A DNA stretch of 42,312 nucleotides, taken from the IMG/VR virus record IMGVR_UViG_3300033145_001018, positions 1 through 42,312 of that record; one strand, written 5' to 3'. Position 1 is the stretch's first letter, and each line of letters starts with the position of its first letter. This document shows, piece after piece, positions 1 to 6,942 of the stretch. Source of the stretch: a virus. The position numbers and the translations under genes are program-made. The notes below the pieces were generated by a model. That model searched no databases and was not told the DNA's origin. It was given only the letters and a program-made list of their open reading frames with translations.

Positions 1-103
1 TTCAGCCCGTGCCACTTCAATGGCCAGTCCTGTAAATAGCTTCCTTAGATTTGATCCCGGTATATTCTTGGCGCGAAAAAACCTGTCAGCACGAAGGTAA
101 TTA
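1..103. repeat. Terminal direct repeat, left copy
   Basis: Bases 1-103 are identical to 42210-42312. Joining the two ends keeps a minus-strand gene open (start 276, stop 42177-42179), so the contig closes into a circle of about 42,209 bp. The repeat may be an assembler k-mer overlap on a circular or circularly permuted genome. A real short terminal repeat is possible but less likely, because base 1 is exactly the edge of another repeat (1-114 against 21175-21288), where an assembly graph would branch. Confidence 0.95.
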
Positions 104-114
104 ATCGTGGTTTG
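1..114 (-). repeat. 114-bp inverted repeat, copy in the early operon
   Basis: The reverse complement of 1-114 is identical to 21175-21288 inside the DUF2313-type tail gene. Base 115 mismatches and about nine further bases match, so homology runs to about 124 bp. Both copies are read in the same frame, encoding NYLRADRFFRAK through AIEVARAE. The PGSNLRKL segment looks native to the tail family, so this copy is probably the acquired one. See the findings for recombination and assembly readings. Confidence 0.95.
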
Positions 115-276
115 GGTTTCATCTTCGATTTCAATCATCACATCAGCTATATCAAGCTTCTTCTCATCTTTGTCGTAGAATGCTGGATCGTCGATCTGGT
201 CTCTTTTAATGCCCCTTTTTACGATCGCGTCTTTGATAAGTTCTTCAATTTCTATTCTGTCAAGTTGTATAAACAT
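1..276 (-). CDS. Chimeric small phage protein, N-terminal 92 codons (gene crosses the contig join)
   Basis: The start ATG (274-276) overlaps the stop of the zinc-ribbon gene as TAATG. The gene reads leftward to base 1 and continues from 42209 to a TGA at 42177-42179, giving 102 residues. Residues 1 to about 52 are acidic and helical (MFIQLDRIEIEELIKDA...) and unlike anything I recognise. From about residue 53 the sequence is an exact copy of residues 12-49 of the tail protein at 21142, followed by a unique tail GILQEIEDRI. The stop overlaps the next start as ATGA, so it looks like a working member of the leftward operon. Function is unknown. A chimeric assembly at the repeat must be excluded before the C-terminus is trusted. 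Confidence 0.75.
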   Translation of the reverse strand, partial: MFIQLDRIEIEELIKDAIVKRGIKRDQIDDPAFYDKDEKKLDIADVMIEIEDETQTTINYLRADRFFRAKNIPGSNLRKLFTGLAIEVARAE

Positions 277-413
277 TAGTCCCCCACATATGTCATTGGC
301 TCGTCAGTAAATGTCACCATTAGATCGCCGCATTCGGGGCATTCATCGGGAGCCGGTTTATTATCGTATGTTGTCCATCCGCAATTGGTGCAGAAATGTT
401 CGTTGCAAGCCAT
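276..413 (-). CDS. Small zinc-ribbon protein
   Basis: This 45-residue ORF starts at ATG 411-413. Its sequence begins MACNEHFCTNCGW and continues with DECPECGD, giving two CxxC knuckles (Cys8/Cys11 and Cys25/Cys28) typical of a rubredoxin-like zinc ribbon, plus an extra Cys3. It overlaps the upstream regulator by one base and the downstream chimeric gene by three, which implies translational coupling. Such ribbons often bind nucleic acid or protein, but nothing here fixes a target. Confidence 0.75.
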   Translation of the reverse strand: MACNEHFCTNCGWTTYDNKPAPDECPECGDLMVTFTDEPMTYVGD

Positions 414-607
414 TATAGTTTGCTTATGATTGCGGTGGTCTTCTTATATCTTTTCTTGATCTGATCAATGATCTTTTTTCTAAATCGATCTGGGATGTGC
501 TTCATTTCCCATTTCCAAACTGCCGGTTGGCTCACATCACAAATTCTAGCGATGTCCATAGGTCTGAATCCGATTGATTTAAGTTGGCTAACTGTTAATT
601 TTTTCAT
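413..607 (-). CDS. Cro/YdaS-like helix-turn-helix regulator
   Basis: This is a 64-residue protein starting MKKLTVSQLKSIGF. I chose the ATG at 605-607 because AAAGGG lies just upstream; an ATG ten codons earlier has no such site. A helix-turn-helix is visible in RPMDIARICDVSQPAVWKWE, followed by KHIPDRFRKKI, a layout typical of Cro/YdaS-type phage DNA-binding proteins. The C-terminus is very basic. It overlaps the small membrane-protein gene upstream (588-764). It probably acts as a Cro-like repressor of the divergent early or late control region, but no operator is demonstrated. Confidence 0.75.
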   Translation of the reverse strand: MKKLTVSQLKSIGFRPMDIARICDVSQPAVWKWEMKHIPDRFRKKIIDQIKKRYKKTTAIISKL

Positions 608-764
608 TCTTTTTCCCTTTGTCATCTGCTGTGCCATCCATTATTGCCATAAACAGCATCGGTAATATTACGAACCAATTATTAATTTTATCAAAGTACA
701 GGATAAAACATACGCCAATAAGAGCAATCATCTTCGAAGCTAAGCAATAATAATATTCATTCAT
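588..764 (-). CDS. Small single-pass membrane protein
   Basis: This 58-residue ORF starts at ATG 762-764, overlapping the stop of the gene upstream, and ends at TAG 588-590 inside the next gene. Residues about 11-42 are hydrophobic (KMIALIGVCFILYF, then WFVILPMLFMAIM), enough for one or two short membrane segments, followed by a polar lysine-rich tail. I do not recognise the family. It is supported by ATGA-type coupling to its neighbours on the same strand rather than by homology. Confidence 0.55.
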   Translation of the reverse strand: MNEYYYCLASKMIALIGVCFILYFDKINNWFVILPMLFMAIMDGTADDKGKKNEKINS

Positions 765-1014
765 GATCTAAGCCCTCGGCAAAAACTCTTTCTGCGTAGT
801 CTTCCAAGGATATTTCTCTTGCCTCGCTTGGTGCAATTTCATTGTCATAAATGTATCTTAGTATCTTTTGCATCCTGACAACTTTTTTTAGTGGGCTTAA
901 ATCCAATGTCGAAACTGTAGCGAGCGAGCAAAGATAATCTTCCCATTTGCCATCAGGTAATTCATGATTGAGGTCGTTTTTGCTCGTTAGTAATTCTCTT
1001 AATTTTTCATTCAT
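757..1014 (-). CDS. Hypothetical protein in the leftward operon
   Basis: This 85-residue acidic, helical protein (MNEKLRELLTSKNDLNHELPDGKWEDYLCSLAT...) has no motif I recognise. Its ATG overlaps the TGA of the XRE regulator (ATGA), and its own TGA overlaps the start of the small membrane protein, so it sits tightly in the operon. It could be an accessory partner of the regulator next to it, by position only. Confidence 0.7.
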   Translation of the reverse strand: MNEKLRELLTSKNDLNHELPDGKWEDYLCSLATVSTLDLSPLKKVVRMQKILRYIYDNEIAPSEAREISLEDYAERVFAEGLDHE

Positions 1015-1349
1015 TTTTCACCTTGTCGTATTCCATCTACGTCACCATTTTCAAAGTCGTAGAATAATATTTTATATCTCAATCCAGGGAAATGTTGATC
1101 GAGGTAATTTTTGTGATCGAGCATCATTGCTTTAAAAAGATCCATCTTTCGCATATTCAATGTTTGGCAAATCTGTTCAGCATGCTTCGGTGGTAATCCA
1201 GCTTGACCCTTTTCTATGTTTGATATTTGTTGACCACCCGTTTTCGGATTGTTGCATTTTAAACCCCTGCCGACCTTTCGCATGCTCAACCCTAAGCCCA
1301 TACGTTTATTTTTTATTAATGTGCCCACGCGAATGAATGATTTTTCCAT
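1011..1349 (-). CDS. XRE-family helix-turn-helix transcription regulator
   Basis: This 112-residue protein starts at ATG 1347-1349, chosen because GGGAG lies eight bases upstream; an earlier in-frame TTG is less likely. Residues about 5-63 form an XRE/Cro-C1 domain: RVGTLIKNKRMGLGLSMRKVG, then QQISNIEKGQAGLPPKHAEQICQTLN, which places a recognition helix and the usual IEKG turn. There is no LexA-like peptidase domain, so it is not an SOS-cleavable CI. It probably controls this operon or the promoters between 2195 and 2625. It lies between the radical SAM gene (15-bp gap) and a coupled small gene. Confidence 0.85.
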   Translation of the reverse strand: MEKSFIRVGTLIKNKRMGLGLSMRKVGRGLKCNNPKTGGQQISNIEKGQAGLPPKHAEQICQTLNMRKMDLFKAMMLDHKNYLDQHFPGLRYKILFYDFENGDVDGIRQGEK

Positions 1350-1364
1350 AATTATAACTCCCAA

Positions 1365-2195
1365 TTATGTAACGTGTAATTCTCGATACATTTTCTTTAT
1401 CACTGCTTTGAATATTGGCGGTCTTGCCCACACCCTTGAAAATTTCCGCCATTCCTTGTCTGTGTCACCCTTTTTATTCTTCCAAAGCATTGCCATTGGG
1501 TAAAACCCCGCTTCCCATGCTTGGAGCAATCGACTTTGCGCAAGTTCAAATGTATCTCCAGGTAGTCCAATAAGGACAAAGCATCTCAAATGCCTGCGAG
1601 TGAAATTAGCATACTGTAACTTTTTGCCAGCTTCCACTAGTGCCTCTAGGTCATCTGTTTTATCATAGGCAAAAAACATTTGGTCTGGTCGGAGATCCCA
1701 GAGCCATGATACATGCCTGTTGGTAAGCCTGGCAGCTTCTAGCCCGCCACTTAATTGAACAGGTTCTTTTTGCCTGCCAAGCATCTCGAACACTTTTTGT
1801 ATATGTGTATCTGAGCAAGCCAGGATGTTTGAATCAAGAAGATTCCACCCTTCTGTAATTGACAACTCCCTTAAAGGGCCTTCTCTTTTGGGAACATCAC
1901 AGAATGAGCAACTATTAGGACACCCCCTTGAGGTTATTACATACCCTTCTTTCAAATACCTTTTTGGCTTAAAGTCAGCACCTGGATGTCCATACGCTGG
2001 ACCGCCTATTTTTACTGTTCTTGTAATGGATAGCCATTTTTCTGCTAGTTGCTCCGCTTTCTCTTTGTCATATGAAAATGTGACACTCACATGCACCTGA
2101 TCGACATCTAGTGAGTCAGGTGGATCTCCAAAAAAAGCCAGCTCATCGTCCGGACTGGCCTTTGTTTTTCTTGGAAATACTTTAGCTATTCTCAT
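1365..2195 (-). CDS. Radical SAM protein of a phage-borne family
   Basis: This 276-residue protein starts MRIAKVFPRKTKASP. I chose the ATG at 2193-2195 because AGGA sits nine bases upstream and the family commonly begins near MRI.VFPRKTKA; an ATG at 2231 would add 12 residues. The 4Fe-4S site is C92-x3-C96-x2-C99 (SRGCPNSCSFCDVP), which would bind SAM and generate the 5'-deoxyadenosyl radical. Further segments (LSGGLEAARL, MFFAYD, CFVLIGLPGDTFE, ARPP) match what I recall of a family often found in phage genomes but without a known substrate. It is first in the leftward operon behind the promoter at 2276-2248. A second radical SAM gene (41992-41012) lies in the same operon across the contig join. 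Confidence 0.9.
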   Translation of the reverse strand: MRIAKVFPRKTKASPDDELAFFGDPPDSLDVDQVHVSVTFSYDKEKAEQLAEKWLSITRTVKIGGPAYGHPGADFKPKRYLKEGYVITSRGCPNSCSFCDVPKREGPLRELSITEGWNLLDSNILACSDTHIQKVFEMLGRQKEPVQLSGGLEAARLTNRHVSWLWDLRPDQMFFAYDKTDDLEALVEAGKKLQYANFTRRHLRCFVLIGLPGDTFELAQSRLLQAWEAGFYPMAMLWKNKKGDTDKEWRKFSRVWARPPIFKAVIKKMYRELHVT

Positions 2196-2212
2196 TACAT
2201 AATATCCTGTTA
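2192..2212 (-). promoter_or_regulatory. Translation-start element shared with the gene at 35294
   Basis: The start region of the radical SAM gene carries ATAACAGGATATTATG then T, then AATGA. The same 16 bases followed by C and AATGA precede the start at 35294, and a partial version (TAACAAGATATTATGA) lies at about 35003-35018. The AGGA inside it is the ribosome-binding site in the two full copies. It may be only a shared ribosome-binding context, or a site for a translational regulator. Confidence 0.4.
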
Positions 2213-2247
2213 TCGATCGGAAAACTTGCATCCGTGTTTATAATGTT

Positions 2248-2276
2248 TACATATAATAATGAGATATGAATGTCAA
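2248..2276 (-). promoter_or_regulatory. Probable promoter of the leftward operon
   Basis: On the minus strand TTGACA (2276-2271) is followed after 17 bases by TATGTA (2253-2248), within very AT-rich DNA. Transcription would start near 2241, about 46 bases before the chosen ATG of the radical SAM gene. The -35 is perfect for sigma-70 and the -10 is weaker. Confidence 0.55.
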
Positions 2277-2287
2277 CAAGAAGTTAA

Positions 2288-2518
2288 TTATTTATAACGA
2301 TACCGGGAAGGAACGAAGTCAGGATTAAGGAATAGCATAGTGCCATGACAATCATTGCAATTGTACCAGACACCGGCCCGATCTGTTCCGATTACAGTAA
2401 CATCCGTGTTGGTGATGCTTTTACCGCAATTCGGGCATGATCTGTCGATTTCTATGTTGTTGATATTCAATAGGTTGGTTTTTTCAGTGATCATTTTCCA
2501 CTTTATATTAAATGACAT
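2288..2518 (-). CDS. Zinc-ribbon hypothetical protein
   Basis: This ORF of 76 residues (68 if ATG 2492-2494 is used) contains CPNCGKS at about residues 29-35 and CNDCHG at about 54-59, two CxxC pairs of a zinc ribbon. The spacer TDRAGVWYNC is typical of small transcript- or nucleic-acid-binding ribbons. A TTGACA lies 2544-2539, so transcription may start close to or within the first codons, which favours the internal ATG. It is separated from the radical SAM gene by the latter's promoter. Function is unknown. Confidence 0.65.
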   Translation of the reverse strand: MSFNIKWKMITEKTNLLNINNIEIDRSCPNCGKSITNTDVTVIGTDRAGVWYNCNDCHGTMLFLNPDFVPSRYRYK

Positions 2519-2566
2519 TGATGGTCAATGATTTTATTTGTCAACAATTACCATAGCTTAACTATG

Positions 2567-2595
2567 TTGATCAAGCGGTTTCGGCGTACTATCAT
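2567..2595 (+). promoter_or_regulatory. Probable rightward promoter before the packaging genes
   Basis: TTGATC (2567-2572), a 17-bp spacer and TATCAT (2590-2595) point into the terminase operon. The TATCAT -10 resembles the -10 elements at 25674, 28582 and 37846 (TATCTT, TATCAT, TATCTA), so it belongs to a recurring promoter type in this genome. It lies in the gap between the leftward and rightward gene blocks (2519-2625), where phage operators are expected. Confidence 0.5.
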
Positions 2596-2625
2596 ATAAG
2601 TGCGTTCATAGACCATGGAGATAAT

Positions 2626-2715
2626 ATGAAAAATAAATGTAGTGAAATTGTCATGATCCTTTATGGTATAATATCACCGAGTTTCAGGCAGTGCAGGACG
2701 GCGAATGGACAGTGA
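2626..2715 (+). CDS. Possible 29-residue leader peptide
   Basis: An ATG at 2626 has a good ribosome-binding site (ATGGAG, five bases upstream), the same ATGGAG context seen before many genes here. The ORF ends at TGA 2713-2715, overlapping the terminase small-subunit start at 2705. The sequence MKNKCSEIVMILYG... matches nothing I know. It may serve mainly to couple translation into the terminase gene. Confidence 0.4.
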   Translation: MKNKCSEIVMILYGIISPSFRQCRTANGQ

Positions 2716-3073
2716 CGACAAGCGTCTTAAAAATTTAACAGGCCCACAGTTCTCAAGCGAGAATCAACCATCCCGTGAAGCCAAGTCCAAGGGCATGAAA
2801 AAGTCATGGGAATATCGTAAGGCCAGGGCTGAATTCTACAATGCAATGTGCGAGATTGAATTGGCTGATGGGTCTGTTGTTAATTTCTGGGATAAAGTCA
2901 AAATCAAGCTCCAAGACATGCTCTTTGATGATGAATCCGAACTAAAAGAAGAACAAAAAGCGGATCTCATGTTGAAGCTTGTCAAGGAATTGATGCCCGA
3001 AGAAAAACAAATTAAGGTTGACATGGATAAGCCGCTCATTCTGCAAATATCGGAAACAGATTCTAAATTGTGA
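2705..3073 (+). CDS. terS: Probable terminase small subunit
   Basis: This 122-residue protein has AGGA six bases before its ATG. It lies directly upstream of, and overlaps, the large terminase gene (GTG start inside its stop). The N-terminus is polar (SENQPSREAKSKGMKKSWEYRKARAEF), resembling the flexible basic start of small phage packaging proteins. The middle is an acidic helix (ELKEEQKADLMLKLVKELMPEE). I see no clear helix-turn-helix, so the call rests mainly on position and size. It would recognise phage DNA and recruit the large subunit. Confidence 0.7.
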   Translation: MDSDDKRLKNLTGPQFSSENQPSREAKSKGMKKSWEYRKARAEFYNAMCEIELADGSVVNFWDKVKIKLQDMLFDDESELKEEQKADLMLKLVKELMPEEKQIKVDMDKPLILQISETDSKL

Positions 3074-4359
3074 TCGAAACACCACCATATAAAAGAACTG
3101 CAAAGCAACATGACCTCGACCAGTTATTGATCTCAGATGCCGAAGAGATCATGGCATATGGTGGAAGTCGCTCGGGTAAAACTTTTCATTTTGTCAGGGC
3201 CATAATTATCCGTGCAATGAAATGCGAATCCAGGCATTGTATTCTCCGTAAAGTTTTCAACGATGTGAAACAGTCGGTTTGGTTGGACACCATCCCGAAG
3301 GTCATGAAGATTTGCTTTCCCGATATGTGGAAGATGAAAGACCAATTGATGAATAAAAGTGATTTTTATCTAAAGATTCCAACCCAACATGGTGGCGAAT
3401 CTGAGTTCTGGATAGGTGGATTAGACGATGCTGAAAGGGTTGAAAAGATTTTAGGCAAGGAATACTCAACAATGTATTTTAATGAGTGTTCGCAAATTTC
3501 CCTGGATTCAATAGACACCGCTACGACCAGGCTGGCACAGAAAACAGAGTTGGTTAATAAGTTTTATTACGATATGAATCCACCTTCCAAAAAGCACTGG
3601 TCATATTTCAAGTTCATCTTAGGACAAGATCCTATAACAAAACTACCGATTGACACAAGGATGCTTGCCCACATCCTGATGAATCCAGAGGACAATGTTG
3701 AAAACCTCAGTGAATCATATATGCGAATCCTTGACAGGCTTCCGGAGAGTAAGAAAAAGCGATTCATGCGAGGCGAGTTCGCCGATGATGTTGTGGGTGA
3801 TGTTTTTAGCACAAAAATGATCAAGAGAATCGCCAAGCTGCCATCTGATATAGAGAGGATGATTGTGGCACATGACCCGGCAGTAACATCTAAGATCACA
3901 AGTGATGAGCATGGGCTTATCGTTTGTGCTCGGTGCGGCGACATTGGATATGTAATAAGAGATAATTCGGGCATTTACACGCCAAAGGTTGCTGCTCAGA
4001 AGGCTATTAATCTTTTTCATGAATACGAATGTGATAGAATAATCGGTGAAGTCAATAATGGTGGAGACTATATCGAAACTGTATACCGCGACATTGATAA
4101 AAATATTTCATATCGAGCAGTTAGGGCATCACGCGGAAAAGTGAAAAGAGCGGAACCGGTTGCCAGTTTGTACGAACAGGGTAGAATTTATCATGTTGGT
4201 GACGTTGGGGATTTTCAAGACCTAGAGACAGAAATGGGCGACTTCAAGACAGATGAAAAAGAAATGACATACTCACCGAATCGAGTCGATGCTCTTGTGT
4301 GGGGTTTTACTGATCTTTTTGACCTTTATAAAGGTGATCCAATTGTGGAGATGTTATGA
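3070..4359 (+). CDS. terL: Terminase large subunit (packaging ATPase and nuclease)
   Basis: This 429-residue motor protein would translocate DNA into the procapsid and cut concatemers. Residues 31-38, GGSRSGKT, form the Walker A loop. MYFNECSQI at about 135-143 is the Walker B region, with an N-E in place of D-E. RNase-H-like nuclease residues follow: D269 in AHDPAVTS, E327 in GEVNNGG, and D407 in SPNRVDALVWG. The start is GTG, overlapping the small-subunit stop, and its stop overlaps the portal start, so translation is coupled. Length and motif spacing are normal for TerL of HK97/SPP1-like phages. Confidence 0.97.
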   Translation: MIETPPYKRTAKQHDLDQLLISDAEEIMAYGGSRSGKTFHFVRAIIIRAMKCESRHCILRKVFNDVKQSVWLDTIPKVMKICFPDMWKMKDQLMNKSDFYLKIPTQHGGESEFWIGGLDDAERVEKILGKEYSTMYFNECSQISLDSIDTATTRLAQKTELVNKFYYDMNPPSKKHWSYFKFILGQDPITKLPIDTRMLAHILMNPEDNVENLSESYMRILDRLPESKKKRFMRGEFADDVVGDVFSTKMIKRIAKLPSDIERMIVAHDPAVTSKITSDEHGLIVCARCGDIGYVIRDNSGIYTPKVAAQKAINLFHEYECDRIIGEVNNGGDYIETVYRDIDKNISYRAVRASRGKVKRAEPVASLYEQGRIYHVGDVGDFQDLETEMGDFKTDEKEMTYSPNRVDALVWGFTDLFDLYKGDPIVEML

Positions 4360-5780
4360 GATTTTTTTCAAAAGAATATTGGGGATGGAAGAAAGCTGAA
4401 AGCGAACCAATTGAGCAAAAGCAGGACATTATACGAGATTTCGTCTCGGTTATCAATGAGCTGGCACAATCTAATTCTTTGGTAGATGTCAGGTCTTTGA
4501 CGTTCGATAAAGCCATACAATATTACGAATCAGTTGGCCCATTGAAAAAAGCGATTAATATGATAGCCAAGGGCTTTGCCCAGATCGATATGGTCATGGA
4601 AGACAAGAATGGCGAGTTTATTACCGAACATCCATTACTTGATCTAATCAATTCGCCGAACGCCGACACGACAGGCCATGAATTCAAGAAGGCCATTGCT
4701 GTTTTTTATCTATTGACAGGCAATTCCTTTGTCGAGGCAACCGGCGGCGTCTCCCGTCCACCGCTTGAGATATATTCGAAGGGTCCACAATTCTTTTCAA
4801 TTGAAGCAAATTCAATCGATGGATTCGCAGAGCTATATAAATTCAGTGGCGTAACCAAGCAGATGGACTTTCTTAGAGATATTATAGACCGGCGTTTTAG
4901 ATTCTATGGCCATGAAAAAATGAATGAAATTTGGCACATGCGTGATTTCAATGCCCGAAGATCTGCGGGTAATCTTTTTGGCACAATGCCTATCACATCC
5001 ATACTCATTGACCTTGATCAGTATCAACGAAGCTCCAACCACAATCTAGCGTTGCTCACTAACGGTGCGCGGTTATCTGGAATCCTGATGAATGATGGAT
5101 CGATGAGTGAAAAGCAATATGCAGCACTAAAAGAGCAATTCAAGAGCATGCAGGGAGATAAGAATGCTGGCAAAACCATGTTTGCCCAATCAGGTGGCAA
5201 CGGAAAGCTCACCTATAAAGAGATGTCGCAGAATAATAAGGATATGGACTTCAAAGACAACAAGGCAGATGTCCGATTCGAGATATATAACAATTATGAA
5301 ATCCCTTTGCCGCTCGTAAATTCCGAACACATGACGATGGATAATTACAGTGAAGCCAGGATGGATCTTTATGATAACGCCATTCTCCCAACGACTGATA
5401 TCATCCAAGAGGAATTATCGAGGTTTTTGTTGCCAAGATATCCCGGATCAGAAGGACTGAAACTTTCGTATGATCAGCAAAGCATCACGGCACTGCTCGA
5501 AAGATCGAACCAAGATATCAAGAACAAGAAAGATTCCGGCGTCCTTAAAATCGATGAGGTTCGGCAGCTTTACGGTTATGATCCTGTTCCTGGTGGCGAC
5601 GAGGTTTATATTCCTTCAACTCTCAGAGGACTAAGCGAAGAACCGGAAGAGGTAGAACCAACGCCGGTTGCAAACGAAGAGGCAGTCAAAAAAGCTTATA
5701 GAGATATCCTGATGAAATCGGGTAAGACAGAAGAGTATATAAATCAAAAGATTAATGAGCATTTTCCAGAGACGAAATGA
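4356..5780 (+). CDS. Portal protein (HK97-type)
   Basis: This 474-residue protein follows TerL with an ATGA overlap. Its layout fits phage portal proteins: an early VGPLKKAINMIAKGFAQIDM segment, a central LLTGNSFVEA and LSGILMNDG region, and a late helical part with PLPLVNSEHMTMDNYSEARMDLYDNAILP, which matches the conserved stretch where portals read P..lv....Ytn.e.a...f....i.P. It would form the dodecameric ring through which DNA enters. The last about 60 residues are charged. Confidence 0.93.
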   Translation: MRFFSKEYWGWKKAESEPIEQKQDIIRDFVSVINELAQSNSLVDVRSLTFDKAIQYYESVGPLKKAINMIAKGFAQIDMVMEDKNGEFITEHPLLDLINSPNADTTGHEFKKAIAVFYLLTGNSFVEATGGVSRPPLEIYSKGPQFFSIEANSIDGFAELYKFSGVTKQMDFLRDIIDRRFRFYGHEKMNEIWHMRDFNARRSAGNLFGTMPITSILIDLDQYQRSSNHNLALLTNGARLSGILMNDGSMSEKQYAALKEQFKSMQGDKNAGKTMFAQSGGNGKLTYKEMSQNNKDMDFKDNKADVRFEIYNNYEIPLPLVNSEHMTMDNYSEARMDLYDNAILPTTDIIQEELSRFLLPRYPGSEGLKLSYDQQSITALLERSNQDIKNKKDSGVLKIDEVRQLYGYDPVPGGDEVYIPSTLRGLSEEPEEVEPTPVANEEAVKKAYRDILMKSGKTEEYINQKINEHFPETK

Positions 5781-5833
5781 ATTGGCTGGTCATTTGCGTG
5801 CAGGCTACGTGCGTTCGTCCGCCCTGCCAATTC
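5779..5833 (+). other. Structured intergenic segment after the portal gene
   Basis: The 149-bp gap 5781-5929 holds no gene. GAATTGGC (5779-5786) and GCCAATTC (5826-5833) are perfect 8-bp complements, and GCAGG (5800-5804) can pair with CCTGC (5823-5827), which competes in part with the outer stem. No T-run follows, so it is not an obvious terminator. It could modulate expression between portal and downstream head genes. The rest of the gap holds only the ribosome-binding site of the next gene. Confidence 0.3.
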
Positions 5834-5929
5834 AGTATCATAAAGTGGATGAATTTTCCGCGGTGTGGGGCCGGACATGTCGATAAGTAACGTAGCTACC
5901 GGTCTTAATATAAAAAAAAGGGGTGGAGT

Positions 5930-6145
5930 ATGAAAGCATATTGGATGATCGAAGCGAAGACAACAGCACAGTGGCTTACTATCGACAAGGATGGGGAACT
6001 CACATGGGCAGATTCATGGGCTGCGCTAAGATTCGAAAACAAGGAATCGGCTGAGATGGTGTTAGATATTTTCAGGGCTATGAAGATAAAAGATACCTGG
6101 AATGAATTGTCTGATGCAAGAATAACAGACCACATAGATGTATAA
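5930..6145 (+). CDS. Hypothetical head-region protein
   Basis: This 71-residue protein (MKAYWMIEAKTTAQWLTIDKDGELTWADSWAALRF...) has a strong ribosome-binding site (GGTGGAG). It reads like a small alpha/beta domain built around a phenotype-neutral motif such as ARFDSKEEAE in other phage proteins. Its TAA overlaps the next ATG (TAATG), tying it to the MuF-like gene. I do not know a function. Confidence 0.8.
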   Translation: MKAYWMIEAKTTAQWLTIDKDGELTWADSWAALRFENKESAEMVLDIFRAMKIKDTWNELSDARITDHIDV

Positions 6146-6912
6146 TGCCAACACCATTGCCAGAAGCCACCATTGTTGATCTTCCCATTAAGCTAAAGAG
6201 TGAACGCAGACTCGAAAGAAAGTTTCGATCTATTTTTAAGGAAATGGCAGATCTTAATCAAGCAGAGATGAGCACGTTCCGATCTATTCCGGATTTCTCT
6301 ATATTCACAGATGAACTTGAGGGAATTGTAAGGACGGACAGCTCTACGACTTCTCGATCTTTTCGCAAAAACCTGCGCAAAAAATTAAAGCTTGGAAATG
6401 TTGAAGCGGCTCGAATCAATCAGGAAATCGAAAATTATATCGCCGAATCATCAAGGCGACAAGCAGAATTTATTATATCGACCACTAATAGACGAGTTGA
6501 AGATGCCGTAATCACGACCTTGGCAGAGAGTGCCGAGCAGCTCGTAGAGTTAAGCGATGAGGAATTGGCCAAAGAAGTCACAAGTAAATTCAGAAAGGGG
6601 AATCGTAACAGGGCAAAAGGTATTGCTCTCACGGAAGTCCAGAGAGTATCGGAAAAAACTAAATTCATCGAGGCAGATATTCTGCAAAGATCGGGCACGA
6701 CTGCCAGTACAGAAAAAAGATGGGATGCAATACTTGATCAAAAAGTCAGGCATCCACACGCTATTGCAGATGGTCAAATAGTACCATTGAATGAACCATT
6801 TATTGTTAACGGAGAACTTTTGATGCAACCAGGCGACACAAGTCTTGGTGCATCCGTCAAAAATGTTGTTAATTGCCGGTGCTCGGTGCAATATATAACA
6901 AATGTAGCTTAA
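6145..6912 (+). CDS. Minor head protein, Mu gpF / SPP1 gp7-like
   Basis: This 255-residue protein has a long helical N-terminal part and a C-terminal MuF domain. Diagnostic segments are KRWDAILDQKVRHPHAIADGQIVPLNEPF, the following LMQPGD, and VNCRCSV near the end, matching the W....D..vR..H...dGq.v.l..pF...PgD....INCRC pattern. Such proteins associate with the portal and are needed for head morphogenesis or DNA delivery. There is no C-terminal toxin domain. Position between portal and protease is usual. Confidence 0.92.
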   Translation: MPTPLPEATIVDLPIKLKSERRLERKFRSIFKEMADLNQAEMSTFRSIPDFSIFTDELEGIVRTDSSTTSRSFRKNLRKKLKLGNVEAARINQEIENYIAESSRRQAEFIISTTNRRVEDAVITTLAESAEQLVELSDEELAKEVTSKFRKGNRNRAKGIALTEVQRVSEKTKFIEADILQRSGTTASTEKRWDAILDQKVRHPHAIADGQIVPLNEPFIVNGELLMQPGDTSLGASVKNVVNCRCSVQYITNVA

Positions 6913-6942
6913 AAAAAGTGGTACAATACTTTCGAGGTGATC

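Noticed and set aside
1-103. True T7-like direct terminal repeats
   Set aside because: The repeat is shorter than usual, its edge matches an internal repeat edge, and a gene reads through it, all of which fit an assembly overlap better.
3567-3974. Long open frame on the minus strand within the terminase gene
   Set aside because: Antisense to a conserved gene with complete motifs, without ribosome-binding site or plausible protein composition.
5781-5833. Possible tRNA (GTTCGTCC resembles a T-arm)
   Set aside because: No acceptor stem, D-arm or anticodon arm of the right size can be drawn, and there is no CCA or usual spacing.
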